Source: RGIG5579 sp045602025
GTDB taxonomy: Bacteria > Bacillota > Clostridia > Oscillospirales > SIG627
DNA length: 57,540 bases
Assembly: GCA_045602025.1 (NCBI GenBank)
Contig: JAZSAT010000047.1
Location: 1-57,540, forward strand
Direction: 5' to 3'
Under the pieces are notes generated by a model that ran no database searches, was not told the DNA's origin, and saw nothing but the letters and a program-made list of their open reading frames with translations. The position numbers and the translations under genes are program-made. Shown here piece by piece: positions 8,301 to 16,800 of the stretch (positions are counted from its first letter, which is position 1; each line of letters starts with the position of its first letter).

Positions 8301-9386
8301 TTACAGAACGATTCGGTCAAAAATATACCAGCTTCCGCCGATCTTGCGTGCAAAGACCGTCATATCCACAGGATCGATATAGTCCTCTTTTCCCCTTGTT
8401 TTCAGCACCTGATCAAAGGAAATATGACAGCAAAGGGTGTTCTCATCAAAGAAGTAGAAATTCTCTACCTTCTCTTTTTCAAAGGTAAAGCCGTCGTGGT
8501 CCGTTACCCACCAGCCGGGGTTGCGGGCAGTATTCTGATAGAACAGACTGCTCCTGTCAAAATATTCACCCAGGGCGGCGGTCGATCCGTCTGCCTGAAT
8601 GAATTTGGCATATTCCTTCATGCCGGTAAGAAGCCTGTCGGAAAGTTCCTTCGGCACCTCTTCATATTGAATGGGTGCTTCCAAAAAGCCGCTTTCCTCA
8701 TTCATCACAAGAGAAACCGCTTCCCCTTTTTCATTGTAAACTGCAATTTCAGGCTCACAGAACAGATCGGAAAAGGTAAACTCTGCCAGAAGCAGCTTTT
8801 TAGACTCCTTCGGCAAATAGTCATTCCAGGTATGAGAGGAAACATTCTTTGCCTCCTCTTTCTTCACCTGGATCCCGTTGACCGTAAGGCCAAAATCGGA
8901 AGGGATCTTCACACTTGCGGAGAACGAAGGCTTCAAAAAGATCTCCATATCGTCAAATTGATAAGAGGAAAAGCCGAAGAGATCCTCTTCCTTTTCCTTT
9001 TTCAGAAGGATCGTACCGATCTTGATAAAGGAATCGCTCTTTTCGCCGTCGGAGGTGATGACATTGTATTTTGCCACGCCTTTTTCCACGCCAACAGCGT
9101 AAAATTCAATTTTTTTATCCTTGCAGAGACTCTCCATGGCCTCAGCCGCGTGGGAGATCTCTTCCTTATCTCCTACGGAAAATTCTGCCTTTTTCAGGGC
9201 CTTTTCAAAGTCGCCCGAAGCAAAATACTCCTCAAAGATCTCCCTTGCGGGATGAATGGGCTGACTTTTCTCAAAGGCAGAAAGGTAGGCAAACAGAAGG
9301 ATCACCCCTGCTATCAGTAAAACACCGAAAAGGCTCACCGCCAAAAGGTAGATCTTCCAGAACAGGCTCATCTTTTTTTCTTTCAT
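8301..9386 (-). CDS. Membrane-anchored protein of unknown function
   Basis: I do not recognise this 361-residue protein. Residues about 8-32 form one membrane segment after a short positive N-terminus (KEKKMS), so most of the protein should be outside the cell. The rest is mixed alpha/beta, with a charged helical region (residues 45-100) and a C-terminal domain ending GGSWYIFDRIVL, which looks like an NTF2-like or cystatin-like closing strand. The ATG overlaps the stop of the phosphodiester glycosidase gene by four bases, so the two are translationally coupled and probably act together at the envelope. Confidence 0.85.
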   Translation of the reverse strand: MKEKKMSLFWKIYLLAVSLFGVLLIAGVILLFAYLSAFEKSQPIHPAREIFEEYFASGDFEKALKKAEFSVGDKEEISHAAEAMESLCKDKKIEFYAVGVEKGVAKYNVITSDGEKSDSFIKIGTILLKKEKEEDLFGFSSYQFDDMEIFLKPSFSASVKIPSDFGLTVNGIQVKKEEAKNVSSHTWNDYLPKESKKLLLAEFTFSDLFCEPEIAVYNEKGEAVSLVMNEESGFLEAPIQYEEVPKELSDRLLTGMKEYAKFIQADGSTAALGEYFDRSSLFYQNTARNPGWWVTDHDGFTFEKEKVENFYFFDENTLCCHISFDQVLKTRGKEDYIDPVDMTVFARKIGGSWYIFDRIVL

Positions 9387-10615
9387 TCCTCTGCCCCCTT
9401 TACCACAAAGAAGGTAGGCAGATCTCTGGGCGGTGTAAACGCCTTATATGTATTGACAAGACCTCTTCTTTGATATTCATCCAGGGTGGATGTATCCACA
9501 CCGTAAAGATCAAAATAATTCCGATAATACATCTGAGCGGAGCTGCCGCCGTCAAGCTTTCCTGCGCAAACCGCGCCGTTTTCCAGCATGATTTCGATCA
9601 ATTCATTGTGAGTCGCACCAAGGCTTGAGGCACATCTTCCGTCGGTTACAAGAAGAAGCACCGTTCCGTCGGCACGCTGACCGATGGCAGTACGCTGTGC
9701 ACGGCCTGTATTCTTATCCGCATAGTGCATGGTCATATTGACACCGTCATTGGTAATCAGGCAGTTTCCTGTCTGGAAGCATACACCGTCACGGATCCCG
9801 AGAGATAAGGCTGTTTTCTCGGTCATCCCTTCGGATACCACAAGGCGGTTATCCTTGGTAAAGCCCATAAAGGTACGGTTGGTTGCTCCGGAATATACCA
9901 TTTTTCCCTGAGAGAAGGTAATTCCCACAGGAAGTCCGCCGTCGCCGACACCACCCACATCGGGAAATTCTCCCCCGTTGATCACTGCAAGAGCATTATA
10001 CTTTTCTGCCATGCGAAAAATGTCAAGTCCCCTCTTACCGGACTTAAAATCGCTGGATGTTCCCACAAAAACCTGTTCCGGATCCCGAACCTTCAAAAGG
10101 TACGCCTTAAAGGCAGGCTTTGATAAAAACTCAAGCTTTACACCGGAAGGGCAGTCCTTCCACTCCTCCTGTGCTTCCTCCTCTGCCTCTTTTTCCTCTG
10201 TAGGCTCAATGGCAACCACATCAAAGGAAACCTTCATACTACTCTCTTCGATCTCCTTTACCGTCTCTTCCCCGAGGAAAAGCCCGGGCAGCCACTTGGT
10301 GGCACTTGCCTGCTTGGCGGAAAGCACCAAAGCATCGCGCATGGTTTCACTGGGACCGCGAAGAAGGATCAAGCACGCGATCACAACCGTAAGGAGAAAA
10401 AGCACAAAAAAGGTTCCTGCCGAGATCCCGGTCTTCGCCCAAACGCCAAGGGGCTTTTTTTCCTTTTTCTGAGGATCGGACGCTTCTTTTTCCGCTTCCG
10501 TTTCTTCTTCCTTTTCTGCTTCCGGTTCCGATTCTGTTTCTTTTTCCGGTTTCACTTCTTTTTCTTCCGAGGAGTCAAGTTCCGTCACCAGAACGGCACT
10601 TTCTTTTTCGTCCAA
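9383..10615 (-). CDS. Phosphodiester glycosidase family protein (NAGPA domain), membrane-anchored
   Basis: The start is placed at TTG 10615, eight bases after GGAGG; the open frame upstream of it reads through non-coding, hairpin-containing DNA and gives an implausible N-terminus. The 410-residue product has an acidic, low-complexity cytoplasmic segment of alternating E and K (about 1-55), a membrane helix (about 65-90), a linker, and a C-terminal phosphodiester glycosidase domain with NGGEF, GITFSQGKMVYSG, GQRADGTVLLLVTDGR and AGKLDGGSSAQMYY. The family removes sugars from phosphodiester-linked glycans, here likely cell-wall or exopolysaccharide material. It is coupled to the downstream membrane protein. 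Confidence 0.85.
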   Translation of the reverse strand: MDEKESAVLVTELDSSEEKEVKPEKETESEPEAEKEEETEAEKEASDPQKKEKKPLGVWAKTGISAGTFFVLFLLTVVIACLILLRGPSETMRDALVLSAKQASATKWLPGLFLGEETVKEIEESSMKVSFDVVAIEPTEEKEAEEEAQEEWKDCPSGVKLEFLSKPAFKAYLLKVRDPEQVFVGTSSDFKSGKRGLDIFRMAEKYNALAVINGGEFPDVGGVGDGGLPVGITFSQGKMVYSGATNRTFMGFTKDNRLVVSEGMTEKTALSLGIRDGVCFQTGNCLITNDGVNMTMHYADKNTGRAQRTAIGQRADGTVLLLVTDGRCASSLGATHNELIEIMLENGAVCAGKLDGGSSAQMYYRNYFDLYGVDTSTLDEYQRRGLVNTYKAFTPPRDLPTFFVVKGAEE

Positions 10616-10787
10616 ATCAAATTCCTCCAAAACATAAAATCTCAAACTATTATATTGCAAAATAAGAAAAAAAACAAGATAAAAAAACACATACCGACAT
10701 AAAGAAAGCAAATACCGAGGAAAACACCCGTTTTCAAAGGATCCCCCTCCGAAAAACGGTATTTCGGCAAAAAAAGCGTAACGGCAT

Positions 10788-10820
10788 AAAAAATGCCCGA
10801 ATGTCCTTTCGGACACTCGG
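10788..10820 (-). terminator. Possible attenuator hairpin upstream of the phosphodiester glycosidase gene
   Basis: On the minus strand CCGAGTGTCC pairs with GGACATTCGG around GAAA and is followed by GCATTTTTT. There is no minus-strand gene upstream for it to terminate, so it either stops antisense transcription of the LRR gene or acts as an attenuator in the leader of the gene at 10615. The rest of 10616-10953 holds a second small hairpin near 10749-10768, the LRR promoter and no gene. Confidence 0.5.
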
Positions 10821-10888
10821 ACAAAGTGCGCAAATTCACTTAAAAGCCTATGCATCAGTTCCAAGCGGTATAGTCTTTGCCAAGGGGA

Positions 10889-10917
10889 TTGAAAACTAAA
10901 ATTTAATGTGATAAAAT
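10889..10917 (+). promoter_or_regulatory. Promoter of the first LRR gene
   Basis: TTGAAA (10889-10894), 17 bases, TAAAAT (10912-10917). The paralogous LRR gene at 28983 has the same TTGAAA and spacer length with TATAAT. ATAGGAGAAACGC supplies the ribosome binding site. Confidence 0.7.
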
Positions 10918-10953
10918 AAGTTATCCTTTTATAAAAGTGATAGGAGAAACGCA

Positions 10954-12129
10954 ATGAAAAAAGTATTTACTTTACTTTTTGTAATCTTGGCGGTTTCCAT
11001 TTTAACCGTAGGTCTTTTTAGCATTGAAGCAAGTGCTGCTACCAGTGGTACCACAGGTCAATGCACTTGGGCCCTTGACGGTACCGTTCTTACCATCTCC
11101 GGCAATGGCAAGATGGCGGACAGTTTAGAGGGTGGCACTCCTTGGGATGATTCGATTACAGAAGTAATCATTGAGGATGGCGTAACGAGCATCAGCGCTT
11201 TTGCCTTTGACTGGTGCACAAGCCTTACCACCGTCACCATTCCCGATAGCGTTACCTCCATCGGCGACTGCGCCTTTTCTCGTACAGCGTGGCTCAATGC
11301 TCAGCCTGATGGTCTTGTTTATGCCGGAAAAGTTTTTTATTGTGTGAAAGGGCCTCGCTTTTCCGATGTGATTCTAAAAGAAGGAACACTTGGGATTGCC
11401 GGGTATGCCTTTTACGGTACGGAGCTGACTTCGATTACCATCCCCAATTCCGTCAAAAACATTGGCTATATGGCTTTTTATAACTGCAAAAATCTTATAT
11501 CTGTTCAATACGGTGGCACGAAGGAAGACAGAGCCAATATTGCCGATCTTGGTGGCAACGACCCCCTTACCAATGCAACATGGCATTATAAAGCTTGCGA
11601 AAACCATAATATCTCCGCTTGGCGGCAAACAAAAGCACCTACCTGCACTGCCGTAGGAACAGAACAAAGAACCTGCTCTAAGTGTGAGTACACAGAAACG
11701 AGAGATATTCCTGCATCTCACAAGTTTTCAGATTGGGTAACGACCTCTTATCCTACCGAAACAAATCCGGGGGTTGAGATGCGAGTTTGCTCCGTCTGTC
11801 AAAAAACAGAGACACAGAAAATTCCCGCAACCGGTGCTAAACCCAACGCCACAACCACTAAGACTCCTACAACTACAACACAAGTCCCCGTAACTACAAC
11901 GCTTCCCCTTTCGGATCCCCCTCGCGAAACGCTTGAATCCCCGAAACCGGAAGAAACTCCCGAAACCTCAAAAACTACTCCCGAAACCTCTGACAAAATC
12001 CCTGAAAACGAAAAAAAAGAAACCTCTGTTGTTACCATTGTAATTATTTCTGTTGTATCCACCATCGCAGTTCTTGGAGGCGGCGGTGCAGCTGCTTGGT
12101 ACTTCCTTATCTTTAAGAAAAAGGTATAA
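10954..12129 (+). CDS. BspA-like leucine-rich repeat surface protein, membrane-anchored
   Basis: The 391-residue protein has a signal peptide (about 1-28, ending SIEASAATS), then the domain TTGQCTWALDGTVLTISGNGKM typical of these proteins, two to three TpLRR units (SVTSIGDCAF, SVKNIGYMAF) and two cysteine-rich modules with paired CSKC/CSVC motifs and the phrase GTEQRTC. A threonine/proline-rich stalk (residues about 295-355) leads to a C-terminal membrane helix and KKKV tail, so it is anchored in the cell membrane with the LRR part outside. It is a short paralogue of the protein at 28983, sharing signal, stalk and anchor. Confidence 0.9.
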   Translation: MKKVFTLLFVILAVSILTVGLFSIEASAATSGTTGQCTWALDGTVLTISGNGKMADSLEGGTPWDDSITEVIIEDGVTSISAFAFDWCTSLTTVTIPDSVTSIGDCAFSRTAWLNAQPDGLVYAGKVFYCVKGPRFSDVILKEGTLGIAGYAFYGTELTSITIPNSVKNIGYMAFYNCKNLISVQYGGTKEDRANIADLGGNDPLTNATWHYKACENHNISAWRQTKAPTCTAVGTEQRTCSKCEYTETRDIPASHKFSDWVTTSYPTETNPGVEMRVCSVCQKTETQKIPATGAKPNATTTKTPTTTTQVPVTTTLPLSDPPRETLESPKPEETPETSKTTPETSDKIPENEKKETSVVTIVIISVVSTIAVLGGGGAAAWYFLIFKKKV

Positions 12130-12132
12130 CAT

Positions 12133-12169
12133 AAAATGCAGGAGCAAAACTCCTGCATTTTCTTTTTTT
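12133..12169 (+). terminator. Terminator of the first LRR gene
   Basis: AAAATGCAGGA pairs with TCCTGCATTTT, followed by CTTTTTTT. It separates the convergent LRR and mgtE genes. Confidence 0.88.
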
Positions 12170-12182
12170 GCAATATTATTTC

Positions 12183-13598
12183 TTAAAAGCCCATCACGCC
12201 GATGAGAAAAGCCCATGCAAGGCCATAGTAGCTGACCACCGCCACAAGATCGTTAAGGGTCGTAATGAGCGGCCCCGACGCTACCGCAGGGTCGATCTTC
12301 ATTTTTTGGAAAAACAGAGGGATCACCGTTCCCGAAAGGCTTGAGAGCAGAATGGAGATCACAAGAGCCGCCGCCGTGCAAGCGGAAACAGAGAAGGAAA
12401 AGAGAGCACTTTCCCCTTTGAATAAAAGAAGGTACAGTCCGATCAAGCCAAAGGATAAAAGCCCTAAGATCACTCCGTTCAAAAAGCCGATGCGGATCTC
12501 TTTTCCCACCAAAGAAATTTTCTGCTCTTTTTTTATTTCGTCGTAGGAAAGCACACGAACAGTCACCGCAAGGGATTGAGTCCCCGCATTTCCCGCCATA
12601 CCAAGGATCAGCGACTGAAAGCTGACGATCACCGAAAGGGAAGCAACCACCCCTTCAAACATTCCCACGACCCCCGACACCAAAAGGCCAAGGCCAAGCA
12701 GAACCACAAGCCATGGAAGGCGTTTTCCAAGGCTTTTGAAAACGCCCTCCTCCAGATCATCCGGTGCCAGAAGACCTGCAAGCTTAGCATAGTCCTCGCT
12801 GAATTCCTCCTCCAAAAGGTCCACCACATCCTCCAGAATCAAAACACCGATAAGGCGGCTTTCCCCGTCAAGCACAGGGATAGAATCCTCGGAGTATTCT
12901 CTCAGTGAGGTAACGCAGTCCTCGATCTCTTCATAGCCGTAAACATAAGGGTAGGAAGAAACAATAATTTGGGAAAGAGGAGTGTTTTCTCTTGCTAAGA
13001 TCAGATCCTTTAAGGGGATGGCACCCTTGTAAGCGCCTTTTTCATCGGTAACATAAATGGTGGAAATGTTATCATTCTCCGCCGCCTCCCCCACAAGGGT
13101 CTTCATGGCCTGTCTGACGGTGGCATTTTCCGTCACCGCAATGAAATTGGTGCTCATTCTGCTGCCGATCTCATCCTCCTCGAACCGAAGCACAAGAGAA
13201 AGCTCTTCTCTCGTCTCTTCATCCAGAAGGCCGGTAAGCTTTTCCCTTTCCTCCTCTGAAAGCGTCTCCATATATTCCGCAACCAGCGGTGCTTCCAGAT
13301 GGGAAAGGACTTTAAGGCGCATCCCTTGGCTCATCTCTGCCAGATATTCGCTTCGCAATTCGGTGTATTCCAGAACCTCGGCAGTATCAAAAGCACCCAA
13401 AAGGCGAAAGAGCTTCTTTCGGTCCTCGGCGGGAAGGTTTTCCGCCGCAGAAGCAATGTCGTTTTCATGATAGGTCAAAATTTTCTGCCTGATATTCTGA
13501 GGTGTGTTTTTTTCACCCAAAAGGGAAAGGATCTCCTGTTCGTAGTCAGGGTGAAAATCTGTCAGTTCTTCATTTTCAAGGTAAATTTTTTCTTCCAT
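12183..13598 (-). CDS. mgtE: Magnesium transporter MgtE
   Basis: ATG at 13598 is chosen because GGAGGC lies just upstream; the open frame continues 20 codons further but into the leader. The 471-residue product has the MgtE N-terminal helical domain (about 10-115), two CBS domains (about 120-245, with FIAVTENATVRQAM and IPVLDGESRLIGVLILEDVVDLLEEE), the connecting helix and five membrane helices from about 275. MGNAGTQSLAVTVR in the pore region is a family signature. MgtE is a gated Mg2+ channel in which the CBS and N domains sense cytosolic Mg2+. A structured leader with a small ORF precedes it. Confidence 0.95.
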   Translation of the reverse strand: MEEKIYLENEELTDFHPDYEQEILSLLGEKNTPQNIRQKILTYHENDIASAAENLPAEDRKKLFRLLGAFDTAEVLEYTELRSEYLAEMSQGMRLKVLSHLEAPLVAEYMETLSEEEREKLTGLLDEETREELSLVLRFEEDEIGSRMSTNFIAVTENATVRQAMKTLVGEAAENDNISTIYVTDEKGAYKGAIPLKDLILARENTPLSQIIVSSYPYVYGYEEIEDCVTSLREYSEDSIPVLDGESRLIGVLILEDVVDLLEEEFSEDYAKLAGLLAPDDLEEGVFKSLGKRLPWLVVLLGLGLLVSGVVGMFEGVVASLSVIVSFQSLILGMAGNAGTQSLAVTVRVLSYDEIKKEQKISLVGKEIRIGFLNGVILGLLSFGLIGLYLLLFKGESALFSFSVSACTAAALVISILLSSLSGTVIPLFFQKMKIDPAVASGPLITTLNDLVAVVSYYGLAWAFLIGVMGF

Positions 13599-13682
13599 TT
13601 TTGCCTCCTTTTCTTGGCAAAAGGGTATAAAAATACCCCTGCTTGCCCTTTGCGCCAAAGGCGCGGCATCACAGAGGCTTTT
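13599..13682 (-). promoter_or_regulatory. mgtE leader with alternative stems around the ribosome binding site
   Basis: On the minus strand, GCCTC (13678-13674), just after the small-ORF stop, can pair with GAGGC of the mgtE ribosome binding site. TTGCC/GGCAA around the same site can also pair. Between them lie the stems GCGCC/GGCGC (13652-13664) and GGGTAT/ATACCC. This arrangement fits control of mgtE translation, but no known Mg2+ riboswitch consensus (M-box) is recognisable. Confidence 0.5.
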
Positions 13683-13775
13683 TCAGAAAAAACAAAAAAG
13701 GGAGCGTATCTCCGGTAAATCCCTCGTCTTTCCCGAAAAGCCCGGTCTACTTCCATAGGAACTATTACTGTCCAT
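13683..13775 (-). CDS. Small ORF of 30 codons in the mgtE leader
   Basis: ATG 13775 follows GGGAGG by seven bases and the frame stops at TGA 13685-13683. The peptide begins MDSNSSYGSRPGF and ends EIRSLFCFF. It lies 22 bases or so downstream of the predicted transcript start and 84 bases before mgtE. The strong ribosome binding site and position argue that it is translated. It may be a leader peptide that couples ribosome progress to folding of the mgtE leader. The coding sequence can also form the stem GGAGATACGCTCC, so an RNA role is possible instead. Confidence 0.6.
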   Translation of the reverse strand: MDSNSSYGSRPGFSGKTRDLPEIRSLFCFF

Positions 13776-13809
13776 ACACTCACCTCCCAAAAAATTCATC
13801 TTTTCCCCA

Positions 13810-13838
13810 ATTATAATAACCGAAAGAAAAGATGTCAA
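13810..13838 (-). promoter_or_regulatory. Promoter of the mgtE transcript
   Basis: On the minus strand TTGACA (13838-13833), 17 bases, TATAAT (13815-13810): a consensus sigma-A promoter. It predicts a leader of roughly 205 bases before mgtE. Confidence 0.9.
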
Positions 13839-13841
13839 TAC

Positions 13842-13876
13842 AAAAAAATCCACCCGCTCATTTGCGGGTGGATTTT
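13842..13876 (-). terminator. Terminator of the giant LRR gene
   Basis: AAAATCCACCCGC pairs with GCGGGTGGATTTT, followed by a T-run on the minus strand. It sits between the giant LRR stop and the mgtE promoter. Confidence 0.93.
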
Positions 13877-13885
13877 CATATAAGT

Positions 13886-16800
13886 TCAGATCTCGATCTT
13901 GTCGCCAAGCTCGATTTCGTCACCGGGCTTTGAGGGGGTGATTACGGGGGGCTTGCTTTCAAGCTCATAACCGTTTGTAACTTGAATGTAGATCAGAATC
14001 TGCTTTGCAAGAACATTTTCTTCCTCTTTGGAAACGATCGCCTGCGCAACCCAATCCACACGGTCGGTCAAGCTCAGGCACCGCTTGCCATCTCCATCCG
14101 TGATGAGCAAGGTGAATTCACCATCCATCTTAGACGCGCTGAAGTAAACATCCACTTCAAAGCGGTATTTACAAAGCGCTTCATCATAAACAGGAACGGA
14201 AATATCGCAAAATGAAGTAATATCCTTTTTTCCGTCGAGGGTAATTTTCATGCCCTCTACATCTTCCATGTTATCACAAACACCGTAAAGACGAATACCT
14301 ATGGCATCGTTCATAACAAGGTTTTTGCCGACAAAAGAGATCTTTGCGCCATCTTCTGCAGAAATACCGCTTGCCTCGGAGGCTTCTTCAATGTAGGAAA
14401 GGCCATGCGCCGGTACTGTTCCATTTGCTACTCTGCCAAGATCGGCAATAGAGTAAAATAGATTTACAATCATAGGATCTGTATAACTATCTGCACCAAT
14501 TTCGGCAAGTTCCAATACAGAATTGTAATTCTCTGCATTCGGATCCCAAATTGTTTCTCCTGCGAGGGTAAATTCTGTATCAAAGTCGGAAAGGCCGATT
14601 CCGTTGAAGTAAAGAACATAGAGCCCATCTTCTTCTGTAAGATCGGAGAAAGTACCTTCTGCAAGAGGAGCCTCTTTTCCGGAGAGCGTTACGGAATAGG
14701 TGAAATCATCGCCAATTTCTGCCTTATTGAAATAGAATTTTACGCCGATGTACTTGTCCAATACAAGCTTTGCGGATACAGGAGCTGCTATAATTTTTTC
14801 TCCGCACACACTACAAATACCATGTTCAGGGTTATGAAGAATGTTTCTTACTTTGCCGCATTCGTTACAGGTGGTATCACAAGCATTGTCGTATGCGTGA
14901 GTATAGTCTTCGGTATTTTCCATGCAAGAGTTATAATGCCAGGTAGCGGAGTCGAGGTATTCATTGTTGCTGCCAATGCTAATAGAAACGCGGTCTTCAG
15001 CTGTTCCTTCATACTTCACGACTGCAAGATTATAACAAAGCGAAAAGGCTCCAGATCCGATAGAAATAACACTATCTGGAATGGCAATATAGTTAAGTAA
15101 GCTACAATAATTAAAAGCACCATTGCCAATGCTTGTAACGCCATCTGGGATGGTGATGGAATAAAGCCCATCGCAGCCGGAAAAAGCACCACCACCAATG
15201 ATGGTAACAGAACCATCAGAAGGAATAACAGAATTTTTGCAACCAATAACCAAGGTTTTGCTTTCTTTTTCTATGATACAGTTCTCCTCTGAATAATATA
15301 TAAGGTTTCCTTCTGCTACGGTGATAGATTTAAGCTGATAACAGCCATCAAAAGCACCGGCTTTGATTGAAGACACATTCTTTCCAATAATAACCGATGT
15401 GAGTTTCCTGCAAGATTTAAAAGCACTGCCACCTATACTAGTTACACTGTCCGGGATGGCAATAGATGTGAGGGAGCAGTTGTAAAAAGCACTACCACCA
15501 ATACTCGTTACACTGTCACCAATGGTAACAGAAGCAAGAGCTCTACAGTCATTGAAGGCATAATCACCAATGCTCGTTACACTGTTCGGTATGGTGATGG
15601 AAGTAAGAGAACTGCATAAGTAAAAGGCATAATTACCAATGCTTGTCACGCTGCCCGGAATGGTGACAGAACTAAGGAAACTACAGCCGCGGAAGGCATA
15701 ATCACCAATGCTCGTTACTCCATCGGGGATGGTGATAGAGGTAAGGGAGCTACAGTAAGAAAAGGCATAATCACCAATGCTCGTTACACTGTCCGGAACG
15801 GTGATAGAACTAAGGGAACTGCAGTTTGCAAAGGCAGAACCTGCTATGCCAAGTGTTCCTTCCTTCAGCACAACCTGGGAGGGGCAAGTACCTTTTACAT
15901 CATAAACCACTTTTCCGGCATAAACGATACCGTCCGGTTGATTGTAGTACCAACCCGTGCTGTTGAAGGCAGAAGAACCAATACTCGTTACACTATCCGG
16001 AATGGTGATAGCAGCAAGGGATCTGCAGCCGTAAAAGGCATTATCACCAATGCTCGTTACACTGTCCGGGATGGTGATGGAAGTAAGAGAGCAACTGTAA
16101 AAAGCACTATTACCAATACTCGTCACTGAACCGTCGGAAGGAATGACAGAATTTTTGCAACCTTGAAGCAATTTTTGGGTCGCAGTCTCAATAATGCAGT
16201 TGCCGGCAGAATGGTAAACCGTATTTCCCTCTTCTACCACAATGGATATAAGGGAATCGCAGTTTTTAAAGGCATTATCACCAATGCTCGTTACTCTGTT
16301 CGGTATAGTGATGGAAGTAAGAGAACTGCACAAGTAAAAGGCATTATCACCAATGCTCGTTACACTGTCCGGGATAGAAACAGAGCTAAGGGAGTCACAA
16401 TAATAAAAGGCACGATCACCAATGTTCGTTACGCTGTCCGGGATGGTAATAGATGTGAAAGAGCAATTTTCAAAGGCATAATCGCCGATGCTCGTTACGG
16501 AACCGGCAGAGGGAATAATAGAAGTATTGCAGCCCTGAATGAGTTTTTTGGTTTTGGTTTCAATCAGGCAGTTACCAGCAGAATGGTAAACCGGATTTCC
16601 CCCTTCTACTGCAATGGAGATAAGAGAGGTGCAGTCGTAAAAAGCGCGTTCGCCAATACTCATTACACTGCCCGGAATGGTGATAGATTTAAGGGAACTG
16701 CAGTCGGAAAAGGCATAATTACCAATGCTTGTCACGCTGCCCGGAATGGTGATAGATTTAAGGGAGCCGCAGTCGTAAAAGGCAGAAGTACCGATGCTCG

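Noticed and set aside
10642..10839. 65-codon hydrophobic minus-strand frame upstream of the phosphodiester glycosidase
   Set aside because: It spans the candidate attenuator and A/T-rich runs, and no ribosome binding site or homology is visible.
10616..10954. 113-residue N-terminal extension of the phosphodiester glycosidase
   Set aside because: It would be translated from hairpin-rich non-coding DNA and the opposite LRR promoter; the TTG at 10615 has the only good ribosome binding site.
13599..13803. M-box (ykoK) Mg2+ riboswitch before mgtE
   Set aside because: The conserved M-box core segments could not be found; the leader has a small ORF and other stems instead.
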